15,273 bases of DNA, taken from JAAZKO01 sp964432115. Lineage in GTDB: Bacteria > Patescibacteriota > Microgenomatia > UBA1400 > PJMF01. Below are positions 1-8,406 of this stretch, one piece after another. Where the stretch lies: assembly GCA_964432115.1 (NCBI GenBank), contig CAYSMC010000018.1:1-15273 (forward strand). Direction: 5' to 3'. Within the stretch, counting starts at the first letter, position 1. The number at the start of each line of letters is the position of its first letter. Position numbers and translations under genes: made by a program. Under the pieces are notes generated by a model. That model was not told where the DNA came from. It ran no database searches and saw nothing but the letters and a program-made list of their open reading frames with translations.

Positions 1-1
1 A

Positions 2-3000
2 GCTGCTGCAGGTACTTGGAGCATGACTCTGCCAACCAGTGGAGGTTCAAATGGACAAGTATTAACCACAGATGGTAGTGGGGTTACTTCTTGGACTTCT
101 CCTAGCTCTTCTGTTAAATGGAATGCTATAGATAATCCTGACGGTCATCAAACCTTGACTATGGGTGCATATGACACTACTTGGAACTTTACTACTGGAG
201 ATTTAAGAATTACTAGCAACAGCAGCGAGGCGTTGTTTATTGGTGCGGGTAATGTCGGAATCGGCACCACAGATCCCTCTTCCTTCAAACTCCAGGTCGC
301 TGGCAATGTGGGCCCTCAAACTGATGATACATACAGCTTAGGCTCTACTTCACTGCGTTGGTCAGATCTCTATCTAGGCCCAAGTACTCTACACATTGGT
401 AGTTCAGCTACAGATGAAGGTTTAATTTCTTATGATACAACTAACAATATTTTAAAATTTGATACCGACAGCACAACAAATGCCGATATTTCATTTTTTA
501 GTGATGATCTTTATTTAGATAAATCAACAAGCAATGTGGGAATTGGGACAACGGATCCCGCTCAACAACTCCATCTTACAGAGAACATGATGCTAGCTGA
601 TCAACAAAATGCAGGTGATGCGCTAAATGGCATAATTTATAAAGGGACTACTCCATTTATCCATAATTTTAGACATCCAACGGGCGGTAGTGCCAGACCA
701 GATGGAGAAAATACATTTGTTGGCATAAATGCAGGTAATTTAACAATGGGGAGCGATGCAATAATGACAGTTAAAGCTAGTTATAATGTAGGAGTTGGAT
801 CTCATGCTCTCTACTCCAACACCTCAGGTTCTTACAACTCAGCTCAGGGTTATCAAGCTCTCTACTCCAACACCTGTGGTTTTGGCAACTCAGCTCAGGG
901 TTATCAAGCTCTCTACTCCAACACCAGTGGTTATCGCAACTCAGCTCAGGGCTATACTGCTCTCTACTCCAACACCACGGGTAGTCACAATACAGCTCAG
1001 GGATTTCAAGCTCTCAACTCCAACACCACGGGTATTTACAATATAGCAACGGGATATCGAGCTCTCTACTCCAACACCACGGGTACTTACAATATAGCAA
1101 CGGGATATCAAGCTCTCTACTCCAACACCACGGGTTCTTACAATACAGCAATGGGATCTCAAGCAGGTCACTATCTTGCTAATGGCTCTACCGCCAGAAC
1201 AACGGGAAACTATGGTGTCTACCTAGGTACAAACACCAAAGCTTCAGCTAATGATACAACTAATGAGAATGTTATTGGTTACAACGCCATAGGCCTAGGT
1301 TCTAATACAGTAGTACTTGGTAATGACAGTATAGTTACGACTGCTCTAAAGGGCAACGTCGGCATCGGCACGACTGCTCCATCTACTCTTCTTCAACTTG
1401 GCACTGCAGGCACAGCTGGTACCCTAGGTATTGCTGGCTCTACTTCGGGATTAGTGACTCTCCAAACTGCTGCAGCTGCTGGTACTTGGAGCATGACTCT
1501 GCCAACTAGTGGAGGTTCAAATGGACAAGTATTAACCACAGATGGTAGTGGAGTCACTTCTTGGACTACTCCTACTTCATCTATTAAATGGAATGCTATA
1601 GATAATCCTGATGGCAATCAAACCTTAACTATGGGTACATATGACACTACTTGGAACTTTACCACTGGAGATTTTAGGATTACTAACAGTGGCACTGAAG
1701 CACTGTTTGTGAGTGGAGGAAGTGTGGGGATTGGGACGACGGATCCCCAATACAAATTAGACGTTAATGGCGAATTGAGGGCAGAAAAGTTTTTCGATTA
1801 CACTAATACTAATTATTATTTAGACCCAGCAGCGGCAGGAACTTCAATGGTGGTGGCTGGCAAAGTAGGCATCGGTGCAGCACCAGTAACCGACAGTATG
1901 GTGAAAGTTTATCTAGACACCAACGGAAACAAAAGAGTAATTGAGAGTCATATTTATTACAATGGCGCAGGTGATGATGACTATTTATTTACTGGCACAC
2001 GAGTTGATGGCACCACCTGGGTAGATACTGAATTTAAGGTCACAGCACTAGGTAAAGCCTATGCCGACGGTGGCTGGAACGGGGCTGCTGACTATGCTGA
2101 GTATTTTTACGTTAATGATCGCCAATTAGAAAAGGGTGACTTAGTTAGTCTAGTAGAAGAAAAGTCTCCAACTGGGTCGGGAGCAATTGAAATTGCTTCA
2201 AGCGGTAACAAACACAACCTTGTGGGGGTTATCTCTACCAACCCTGGCTTTATTGGTATGATGGGTGAAGATGCTACTGATGCTGGCACCTATTACACCT
2301 TGGGAGAAGGAAAAAACAAGTTTAAATTGGTTTCTATGATGGGTCAAGTTCCAGTAAAGGTTTCTACAGAAAATGGTGTTATTGAGCTTAATACCCCGAT
2401 TTCCCTCGGTTCTTTGTCTGGAATTGGAACAAAAGCAATTGAAAAGGGTTATGTTGTTGGTAATACTATTGAATCATTTAATCCCAACCAAATGAGCTGT
2501 AATGCGGTTAATTCAATAGATGAAATTAATTGGCCAGAAGATGAGACTGGCACTAATAAGATTAAAACCTGTTTCCGATTGCCCAATGGAACTTATGTTG
2601 GCAAGGTCATGGCTTATGTTAATCTCCACTGGTACAACCCCGACTTAGAAGAAGACCTAGCTTTCGCCATTGACAATCAAGATATTCGTTTAGATGATTT
2701 AGAGACAGCTCTCGCTACGCTCGATGCTTCTCATTCTACTCTTAACACTGAATTCAATAATTTTAAAGACTCTCTCGCTACCAGCTTTAGCAGTGCTCTT
2801 ATCAGCACTCAAAAATTAATTGCTGATCAAATTGAAATTGGCGGACAAGCACTAGATGAATATATCAAAAGTGTTGTTCAACTGGCCATAAATAACAATG
2901 AAATAATGATTGATGAAAGTACGAGTGAGAGTGATTCAAATGAAGATACTCTAGAGCTTGCTGCAGAACCACAACCTACTATGCTCTCTGAACTAATCAT

Positions 3001-4285
3001 TGAAAATGACTTGGGAGAAATCGTAGCTAGCATCGACGAGCAAGGCAATGCACAATTTGTGGGTGATTTAGAAATTGCTGGAGACTTAGTGGCTAGTGGC
3101 AGCAGTCGCTTGGGGCAATTGCTAGCACAAGACGCCACCGTCAGTAGCTTGCTGGCTGAAAACATTAGTACCAGCACCATAAGCGCCCAACAAGCTCTTA
3201 TTGATGATGCTCAAATCAACACTGCCTCTGTTTCTGGAGAGCTTTATGCGCAAAATATTAGCACTAACAATCTCTACACTAGTAGCATTGACGCCGACAT
3301 CATCAATGGCCTGCAAGAAAGATTAGAAACAGCAGTGGCTCAACAAATGTCCGACTCTACTCTACTTGCTTCTTTAATTAACGATACTATTACCACCGAA
3401 GAATACTTAAAGCAGGTGGCTGCTGACATGGGTATCGATATCTACAATGAAAGCACCACTAGTGCCACGCTCGCCAGAAGTGAAACAATTCTAACCAATA
3501 GTATTCTAGCCAACAGTGCCTATATTGATAGTTACTTTGAAGTTAATGGCTCTGCCCTGATCAAAGAAGGCTTGGCTGTCGGTCAAACACTAATGGTTGG
3601 CAATGGCTTAACTATGGGTGATGGTTATATTGCTTACCAAAGTGAAACTAGCAGCGACTTGGCTATTCAGCCAGCGGGTCAAGGTCGTCTATCCTTGATG
3701 GCTGATTTAATGACTCTTGATGAAAGTGGTCTCGTCACCATTAATGGCAATCTGAAAGTGGCCGGCGCCATGGAAGTAGAACAAGATTTGCGAGTCAAAG
3801 AAACTTTATTGAGCAACCTGATCAGTGCCAATAATCCAGATGAAAACATCCGTGTCCAACTTGCCCAAGCCGTCACTAACGAGGCCGGCGATGAAGAAAT
3901 TAAACAAAGTAACTTCGAATTTATTGATGAAACTGGTGCTGCGATTGCGACCATGTCAGCTAGTGGTGATTTATCTCTTACTGGAGCACTCAAAGTCGAA
4001 CAAGAACCAGCCAACGCCACTGAGTCTGCCAATCTGAATAGCAAAAGCGCTGGTCAGGGGGTAATTTTAGCCGGAGAAACTAGTGCTAGCATCAAAACTT
4101 CACGTCTTAGTGAAGATAGCATGATTTATGTCACCCCTCTGGGATCTACCAGAAATCAGGTAATCTACGTAAAAAATAAACTGCTTGATAGTGAATTTAC
4201 TGAAGAGAACGAAGCTCAATTTACCGTGGGCTTTGACTTTCCGCTTAATGAGGATGTTTATTTCAACTGGTGGATAGTGAATTAG
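2..4285 (+). CDS. Giant repetitive surface/fibre-like protein (5' end outside window)
   Basis: The frame is already open at the first complete codon (nt 2). The Met at nt 23 lies inside a repeat that recurs at 1481, so the true start is upstream; 1427 codons are visible. What is seen, in order: a Gly/Thr/Ser-rich block; VGIGTTDP-type motifs near 251, 533, 1354 and 1721; seven tandem 17-residue ALYSNTTGxYN-like repeats (806-1162); a second copy of the opening block; an ADYAEYF...VGVISTNPG segment (about 2087-2250); a helical, probably coiled-coil stretch (about 2670-2890); a long Ser/Ala/Leu-rich section; and a C-terminal beta-rich module ending in FNWWIVN. Family knowledge: such repeats occur in trimeric-adhesin heads and phage tail fibres, and the ADYAE segment resembles domains beside fibre self-cleavage regions (S74/Peptidase_G2-like). 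Inference: an extracellular filamentous or adhesive protein. No membrane anchor is visible; a signal peptide would lie upstream. A prophage fibre is possible, but no other phage genes are present. Confidence 0.75.
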   Translation, partial: AAAGTWSMTLPTSGGSNGQVLTTDGSGVTSWTSPSSSVKWNAIDNPDGHQTLTMGAYDTTWNFTTGDLRITSNSSEALFIGAGNVGIGTTDPSSFKLQVAGNVGPQTDDTYSLGSTSLRWSDLYLGPSTLHIGSSATDEGLISYDTTNNILKFDTDSTTNADISFFSDDLYLDKSTSNVGIGTTDPAQQLHLTENMMLADQQNAGDALNGIIYKGTTPFIHNFRHPTGGSARPDGENTFVGINAGNLTMGSDAIMTVKASYNVGVGSHALYSNTSGSYNSAQGYQALYSNTCGFGNSAQGYQALYSNTSGYRNSAQGYTALYSNTTGSHNTAQGFQALNSNTTGIYNIATGYRALYSNTTGTYNIATGYQALYSNTTGSYNTAMGSQAGHYLANGSTARTTGNYGVYLGTNTKASANDTTNENVIGYNAIGLGSNTVVLGNDSIVTTALKGNVGIGTTAPSTLLQLGTAGTAGTLGIAGSTSGLVTLQTAAAAGTWSMTLPTSGGSNGQVLTTDGSGVTSWTTPTSSIKWNAIDNPDGNQTLTMGTYDTTWNFTTGDFRITNSGTEALFVSGGSVGIGTTDPQYKLDVNGELRAEKFFDYTNTNYYLDPAAAGTSMVVAGKVGIGAAPVTDSMVKVYLDTNGNKRVIESHIYYNGAGDDDYLFTGTRVDGTTWVDTEFKVTALGKAYADGGWNGAADYAEYFYVNDRQLEKGDLVSLVEEKSPTGSGAIEIASSGNKHNLVGVISTNPGFIGMMGEDATDAGTYYTLGEGKNKFKLVSMMGQVPVKVSTENGVIELNTPISLGSLSGIGTKAIEKGYVVGNTIESFNPNQMSCNAVNSIDEINWPEDETGTNKIKTCFRLPNGTYVGKVMAYVNLHWYNPDLEEDLAFAIDNQDIRLDDLETALATLDASHSTLNTEFNNFKDSLATSFSSALISTQKLIADQIEIGGQALDEYIKSVVQLAINNNEIMIDESTSESDSNEDTLELAAEPQPTMLSELIIENDLGEIVASIDEQGNAQFVGDLEIAGDLVASGSSRLGQLLAQDATVSSLLAENISTSTISAQQALIDDAQINTASVSGELYAQNISTNNLYTSSIDADIINGLQERLETAVAQQMSDSTLLASLINDTITTEEYLKQVAADMGIDIYNESTTSATLARSETILTNSILANSAYIDSYFEVNGSALIKEGLAVGQTLMVGNGLTMGDGYIAYQSETSSDLAIQPAGQGRLSLMADLMTLDESGLVTINGNLKVAGAMEVEQDLRVKETLLSNLISANNPDENIRVQLAQAVTNEAGDEEIKQSNFEFIDETGAAIATMSASGDLSLTGALKVEQEPANATESANLNSKSAGQGVILAGETSASIKTSRLSEDSMIYVTPLGSTRNQVIYVKNKLLDSEFTEENEAQFTVGFDFPLNEDVYFNWWIVN
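11..277 (+). repeat. Long direct repeat, copy 1 (offset 1470 nt)
   Basis: About 267 nt of coding sequence (GTWSMTLPTSGG through VGIGTTDP) recur with few substitutions 1470 nt downstream. The offset is a whole number of codons, so both copies read in frame. The copy begins at the window edge, so the duplicated unit probably extends further upstream. Confidence 0.9.
806..1162 (+). repeat. Seven tandem 51-bp repeats (17-residue units)
   Basis: Seven contiguous in-frame 51-nt units each encode a variant of A-L-Y-S-N-T-(S/T/C)-G-x-x-N-(S/T/I)-A-x-G-x-x. The first half of the unit (ALYSNT) is nearly invariant even at the DNA level, while the middle varies. There are no spacers, so this is not CRISPR. 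The periodicity resembles head repeats of trimeric autotransporter adhesins and fibre proteins. Near-identical DNA makes copy-number change by recombination or slippage plausible. Confidence 0.95.
1481..1747 (+). repeat. Long direct repeat, copy 2 (offset 1470 nt)
   Basis: Second copy of the block at 11-277. Differences are mostly synonymous or conservative near the start and increase toward the end (for example GHQTLTMGAYD versus GNQTLTMGTYD). The two copies bracket the 17-residue repeat array, suggesting that the whole 490-residue module was duplicated or exchanged as a unit. Confidence 0.9.
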
Positions 4286-4347
4286 TCAATTAGCTATTTT
4301 ACTAATCAACTGCCAAGCGAATCAGCAACTAATTAAGTTTAGCCTAC
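4286..4347. other. Convergent gap, surface protein / pilin cluster
   Basis: 62 bp between two converging stop codons. I see no stable hairpin with a T-run for either direction, so termination may be Rho-dependent or the transcripts may overlap. Confidence 0.5.
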
Positions 4348-4833
4348 TTAATCAGCACAAACGTAATAATAAGTCCCTGGGGTCTGATTGCATCGATCAG
4401 CACTTTTCTCTAAATCTGCGTCTGCCGCATTCTCTAGTTCAATGCTGAGTAAAAAGTCGTAACCACCGTCAAGTCGATCATACGTATAGCCCTCTGGAAT
4501 AGCTTTCATATAACTGGTCCCATCCACTACAAAATTATTTGCACAAACACCTGCTAAACAAGACTCTGGATCGGCATCACAACAAATTTCATCTCCAGTT
4601 GCACCACCCTCTGCAGGATAGGCACCATGATCATCAAAATATAAACGCAGCGCTTTTTTTAACTGGGTTAAATCATTTTTTCTGACAGTATCTCGGGCTC
4701 GTTCACGCATGCCAATTAGGTTGGGTAAAATTACTGCTACCAAAATCCCAATCACTGCAATTACGATCAACAACTCGATGAGAGTAAAGGCTTGATTTTT
4801 TTTAAACAAGCGTTTTGAAAATGTTTTTGACAT
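4348..4833 (-). CDS. Prepilin-like protein, third gene of the pilin cluster
   Basis: 161 residues. A short basic leader is followed by the class III motif A15|FTLIE with the conserved Glu at +5 (E20), then a hydrophobic helix of about 20 residues. After it comes the RARDxxRKNDLxxLKKALxxYF segment and an AYP turn common in minimal pilins. The C-terminal domain has six Cys, including a CC pair near residue 84. Known of the family: prepilin peptidase cleaves before Phe and methylates it, and the subunit joins a type IV pilus or pseudopilus. The -1 residue is Ala, not the usual Gly. An AAAGGA Shine-Dalgarno lies about 8 nt before ATG. The gene is 11 bp after the preceding pilin gene and presumably co-transcribed. 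Major versus minor pilin cannot be decided. Confidence 0.88.
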   Translation of the reverse strand: MSKTFSKRLFKKNQAFTLIELLIVIAVIGILVAVILPNLIGMRERARDTVRKNDLTQLKKALRLYFDDHGAYPAEGGATGDEICCDADPESCLAGVCANNFVVDGTSYMKAIPEGYTYDRLDGGYDFLLSIELENAADADLEKSADRCNQTPGTYYYVCAD

Positions 4834-4844
4834 AAAAAAGTCCT

Positions 4845-5384
4845 TTAAATAACTGCCGGCTTACTAACCAAATTAGTACTCATGATAATATAATTACACC
4901 CCAAACCTGCCGTACCACAAGAATAAACACCTGAGTAAAAGCTTGGATCTCCATCGCCATCTACTGCTGCATCTGAATCTAATTCATTTTCTAAATGTGC
5001 GAAAAGATAGTAACTGTTATCATCAACTTGATAATAATAATAATTCTGGCTTGTAACAGGATCCTGAGGTAAAGCGGTCATGTACAGGGCACCATCATCA
5101 GTTTCCCATACTTCTCCCCAAGTACATGCTTCACTGGCTCCGACGCCACAACCCTCAATAACTCCAACACTACTACTTGGATAAGCCTCATTGTCATTGT
5201 AATAAGTCTCTAAAGCCTTACTGATACTAGATAAATCCTGTTTTCTTCGACTATCTCGAGATTTTTGCTGAATAGTGCCAAAAGCCATTAGACCCAAACC
5301 AGATAAAAGCGCCAGAATGATCATTACTATTAACAGTTCTAGAAGGGTGAAGGCACTTTGTTTGTTTTTAAGATTTTTTTGCAT
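4845..5384 (-). CDS. Prepilin-like protein, second gene of the pilin cluster
   Basis: 179 residues. The leader ends in SA11|FTLLE with Glu+5 at residue 16, followed by a hydrophobic helix to about residue 36 and then RDSRRKQDLxxIxKALExYYND and an AYP turn, the layout of type IV pilin and pseudopilin subunits. The globular part holds four Cys (two near 79-87, two near 156-163), consistent with two disulfides, and a Tyr-rich patch (NYYYYQVDDNSYYLF). The -1 residue is again Ala. No clear Shine-Dalgarno precedes the ATG. It sits between two other prepilin genes on the same strand, 42 bp after the first. Role within the filament is unknown. Confidence 0.87.
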   Translation of the reverse strand: MQKNLKNKQSAFTLLELLIVMIILALLSGLGLMAFGTIQQKSRDSRRKQDLSSISKALETYYNDNEAYPSSSVGVIEGCGVGASEACTWGEVWETDDGALYMTALPQDPVTSQNYYYYQVDDNSYYLFAHLENELDSDAAVDGDGDPSFYSGVYSCGTAGLGCNYIIMSTNLVSKPAVI

Positions 5385-5426
5385 AGATTTTATTGAGTTT
5401 AAGAACTTAATATAAATTTTTAAGCA

Positions 5427-6140
5427 TTAATTTTCACAACTAGTAGCCGCTACACACTCTGCATTAGAAGCATAAGCTTCACTATGACAAGAACCGTACC
5501 CAGAACCATTGTATTTATTACAATTACTTGGAGGATTATTACAACAAAAACAATCATTACTAAGACTACACTCTATTGGATCTACCGTTGGCTCAGGAAC
5601 AGTAGCCTGCCTAAGAGGCACACCTTCGGCAATGCCGTAATTATATGCTTCGGGGTCATCAACTAAGCCGACCGGTATTCCCCCACAACCTCCCGGACAA
5701 CCTGCTTGCTCAATCATCGGATCATTAAGAATTGTTAATGGTGTCAATATGCGATATCCTCCACAAGTAGCACCCTCCGCATTTGCTACCGGCAAATACA
5801 AATATGCCGTTCCCAATTTATCACAGGGTACTTGAGCTAAATATGGAGCTAGATCAGTGCTGCCACAAACATCCAAAGACCCTTCAGGAGGATAACAATT
5901 TTTATCATTATAATAATTTTCAAAGGCAATCTTAATTTCTTTGAGGTCCTTTTTTCGATCAGCATCTCTGGCTTTGTCAACATCACGACCTATAGTTCGA
6001 TAAAGCGCAACCATCAATAACAAAAGAATTGCTACCACTATCAAAACTTCGATAACACTAATCCCCATTTGGGTTTTTTTCTCTGGTTTTTGCGCCGTTT
6101 GCCGCTTCACTTTTGTAGCTTTTTTCGCTATATTAAACAT
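5427..6140 (-). CDS. Cysteine-rich prepilin-like protein, first gene of the pilin cluster
   Basis: 237 residues. A 26-residue, Lys/Arg/Gln-rich leader ends at G26|ISVIE (Glu+5 at residue 31), followed by a hydrophobic helix to about residue 47 and then RDADRKKDLKEIKIAFENYYND. The +1 residue is Ile instead of Phe. Beyond the usual pilin fold (to about 170), a Pro-containing linker leads to a compact Cys-rich tail (about 191-236) with eight Cys. The mature protein has 14 Cys in all, an even number consistent with disulfides. The gene is promoter-proximal in the cluster. Known of the family: prepilins like this form type IV pili. The tail looks like an added small disulfide-stabilised module, which might serve as a tip or adhesive domain (inference). 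Confidence 0.83.
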   Translation of the reverse strand: MFNIAKKATKVKRQTAQKPEKKTQMGISVIEVLIVVAILLLLMVALYRTIGRDVDKARDADRKKDLKEIKIAFENYYNDKNCYPPEGSLDVCGSTDLAPYLAQVPCDKLGTAYLYLPVANAEGATCGGYRILTPLTILNDPMIEQAGCPGGCGGIPVGLVDDPEAYNYGIAEGVPLRQATVPEPTVDPIECSLSNDCFCCNNPPSNCNKYNGSGYGSCHSEAYASNAECVAATSCEN

Positions 6141-6164
6141 AGGAATTGTTTACGTATTCAGTTT

Positions 6165-6172
6165 AGTATAAA
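6165..6172. promoter_or_regulatory. Overlapping divergent -10 elements (pilin cluster / membrane gene)
   Basis: In the 66-bp gap, TATACT on the minus strand (6170-6165) and TATAAA on the plus strand (6167-6172) overlap. The plus-strand -35 would be TTGTTT or ATTGTT with a 15-16 bp spacer; no good minus-strand -35 is visible. Because the elements overlap, RNA polymerase could not occupy both at once, implying competition between pilin and membrane-gene transcription. Confidence 0.4.
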
Positions 6173-6206
6173 TTAGTAAAAAAAACAATTAATCTATCTA
6201 GGAAAT

Positions 6207-8300
6207 ATGTCAAAAAACACCAAGACCAATCTTTACACCGGCTTTGCTTTAATCGTGGCATTCTTATTGCCAATTTTAGTGATTCCCACCATCAATAATC
6301 CTTTTTTTCACAGTAAGGGAATACTGCTATTTGCTCTGGCAATAGGCACCCTGCTCGCCTATATATTCAATAGTTTTAAAGAGAAAAAGTGGTTGTTGAG
6401 TTCTAACCCTTTAGTTTTACCACTCGTTTTATTTGCTGCTAGCATTCTATTAAGCACTTTAGTCACTCAGCAATATCCCTTTGATCAGTTGGTGGGTTGG
6501 GGAGGCTTTTTCTTAAGTTTTGTATTGATCGTCATTTTTGCCCCCACTTTAATTAAAAAAGATTACAGCCACAAAGTGGTTCAAGTTCTAAACGTTGCTG
6601 GTTTAATCATTGCTTTGAATTCTGTTTTACAGCTGTTTGGAGTTGGTTTTAGTCAAATTTTTAATCGCCTGAGTGTTTATGAATTTGCTAACGATCTTTC
6701 TTTCAGTTTAACTGGCGGGGCATTATTAAATATTCAACTTTTATCAAGTTTGGTATTAGTCAATTTACTATCAAAAAATCAAAAACAAGGCTGGCTACAA
6801 AAAATTGTTATTGCGGGCCTAGTTCTTGGCTTGGGTGTTAATGCTTATGCTGTTTTGCCTGGACAAGCAGCCCAGCTAGTCTTAATGCCGTTGTCAGCCA
6901 GTATTGCCATCGCCAGAGAAAGTTTGGCAGTCACTCGCAGTGCTCTATTTGGTTTTGGCCCAAACAGCTATAGTCAAGCTTTTCATTTGCTTAAACCAGC
7001 CTGGCTCAATACTTCCGAAGTCTGGCAATATAATTTTGAAAGCGCCACTGCTTTTCCACTAACTTTAGTCGTAAGTGGCGGACTATTGGCTTTCTTAAGC
7101 TGGATATTCCTTGCTTTGAGAAGCATTCGCTTATTAACTATTAAAAAAGAACAAAAGGCTGAGGGTCTGAAATACTTTATTATTGCAGCGATTATTTGGC
7201 AAATAATCTCCCCACTCAACACCATGATGCTAACCTTATTAGCTTTGGCCCTGAGTTTTTATTTGGCTGCCAACTTAGATGGTTATAAAATCAAAAAATT
7301 TTCTTTTAATAACCTTTTTGATCCTTTTAACTTACAGCCCAATAATAAAGCTAATCGCTATACTTTTGCTACCATCTCTGTCTTGTTAATGGCTGGTTTA
7401 ATTTTCTTAAGCTACCAAATTGGCCTACACTATGCAGCTCATGCAGCTGCTTATCAAGCCAACAAAGCTGCTAGCGAAGAAGATTTTAATCAGGTATTTG
7501 CCAAACAAGAACAATCCAGAAACCTAGCTAATCGTTCGGCTGAATGGCGCAGAATTTATGCATCGAGTGCTTTGGAGCTAGCGGTAGCTTTATCAAATAA
7601 AACTGATATTACTCCCGTTGAGCAGGAGCAAGTTTTAGAGCTAATCAATGTAGCTATTACTGAAGCCAGAGCTGCAACTATTTTGCAACCTCGCCTCTAC
7701 CAAAACTGGCTAGTCTTGGCTAATATCTATTTGCAGCTTATAGATGTGACTGAAGATGTGGGTCAATTAGCTTTTGAATCTCTTTCTCAAGCAACTTTAA
7801 CTAATCCCAATGATCCATTTATGAGAATTAATTTGGGACAGTTCTTTATGCGCTTGCAACAGTGGGAAGAAGCCAGCAATTTCTTTATTCAAGCAATTGA
7901 ACGCAAACCAGATTTGGCTGTGGCTTACTACAATTTAGCTCAAGCTTATATCCAAAATCAGCAAATCTTAGAAGCGGAAAATGCTCTACAACAAGCCTTG
8001 TTGCTAATCGACAAAGAGACTAACCTCGAGGATTACACTGCAGTAGAAGACCAACTCGAGGCAATTAGTGAGCAAGCAGATCAATTACGTGCTCAAGCTG
8101 AAGCTCAACAGGCTCAAGGAGGAGTAACTAGTCCAGAAACTCTAGACAGTCCTTTAGAGCCCGATCTAATTGATCAAGGATTGGAATCAGAACCACTAGA
8201 GGAAAACGGTTCTGGCTTATCTGAGCTACTAAACGAAGAGGAAACCTCTAGCCTATTGCGTGAAGGTAGTTTGATTACTGAGGAAGAAGCTATTGATTAG
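6207..8300 (+). CDS. O-antigen-ligase-like polytopic membrane protein with C-terminal TPRs
   Basis: 697 residues. About ten hydrophobic segments are visible (approximately 11-31, 38-54, 69-85, 97-115, 125-145, 168-188, 199-219, 283-303, 322-351, 387-405). Between the seventh and eighth is ALFGFGPNSYSQAF, followed by a Pro/Trp-containing loop; this matches the GxGxNxF-type signature of Wzy/WaaL-like (O-antigen ligase superfamily) proteins. Residues about 480-605 form TPR-like helical pairs (for example AVAYYNLAQAYIQNQQ). The last 60 residues are acidic and Leu/Glu-rich. Known of the family: membrane enzymes that ligate or polymerise lipid-linked glycans; TPR-tailed members are frequent in CPR genomes but uncharacterised. 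Inference: surface glycan or glycoprotein assembly, possibly linked to the neighbouring pilins. The start is supported by AGGAAAT just before the ATG. The exact reaction is unknown. Confidence 0.75.
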   Translation: MSKNTKTNLYTGFALIVAFLLPILVIPTINNPFFHSKGILLFALAIGTLLAYIFNSFKEKKWLLSSNPLVLPLVLFAASILLSTLVTQQYPFDQLVGWGGFFLSFVLIVIFAPTLIKKDYSHKVVQVLNVAGLIIALNSVLQLFGVGFSQIFNRLSVYEFANDLSFSLTGGALLNIQLLSSLVLVNLLSKNQKQGWLQKIVIAGLVLGLGVNAYAVLPGQAAQLVLMPLSASIAIARESLAVTRSALFGFGPNSYSQAFHLLKPAWLNTSEVWQYNFESATAFPLTLVVSGGLLAFLSWIFLALRSIRLLTIKKEQKAEGLKYFIIAAIIWQIISPLNTMMLTLLALALSFYLAANLDGYKIKKFSFNNLFDPFNLQPNNKANRYTFATISVLLMAGLIFLSYQIGLHYAAHAAAYQANKAASEEDFNQVFAKQEQSRNLANRSAEWRRIYASSALELAVALSNKTDITPVEQEQVLELINVAITEARAATILQPRLYQNWLVLANIYLQLIDVTEDVGQLAFESLSQATLTNPNDPFMRINLGQFFMRLQQWEEASNFFIQAIERKPDLAVAYYNLAQAYIQNQQILEAENALQQALLLIDKETNLEDYTAVEDQLEAISEQADQLRAQAEAQQAQGGVTSPETLDSPLEPDLIDQGLESEPLEENGSGLSELLNEEETSSLLREGSLITEEEAID

Positions 8301-8323
8301 TTATTAGATTTGTTTGAAATATT

Positions 8324-8354
8324 AAATTAGCCGACAGAAGTCGGCTAATTTTTT
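8324..8354 (+). terminator. Intrinsic terminator after the TPR membrane gene
   Basis: A perfect 12-bp stem (8324-8335 with 8340-8351) with AGAA loop, followed by a T-run to 8354, lies 24 nt past the stop codon. It sits between convergent genes; on the minus strand the trailing T-tract is poorer, but the hairpin may also help end obg transcription. Confidence 0.93.
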
Positions 8355-8406
8355 ATTATTTGTGATATTTTTAGTATTTGCGATAAACGTCTGCTCATCC
8401 ACTTGT

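Noticed and set aside
806..1162. CRISPR-like array
   Set aside because: Repeats are contiguous 51-bp coding units with no unique spacers and stay in frame within a long ORF.
795..1171. Additional ORFs on both strands across the repeat array (795-1046 plus, 941-1171 minus)
   Set aside because: They owe their length to the 51-bp period, which excludes stops in all frames; their proteins are low-complexity echoes of the repeat.
3679..4044. Minus-strand ORF of 121 residues inside the surface-protein gene
   Set aside because: No recognisable domain or ribosome-binding site, and it lies wholly within a well-supported coding frame.
2..4285. Prophage tail-fibre module
   Set aside because: The repeats and ADYAE segment resemble fibres, but all neighbours are pilin, membrane and housekeeping genes, with no capsid, tail, integrase or lysis gene.
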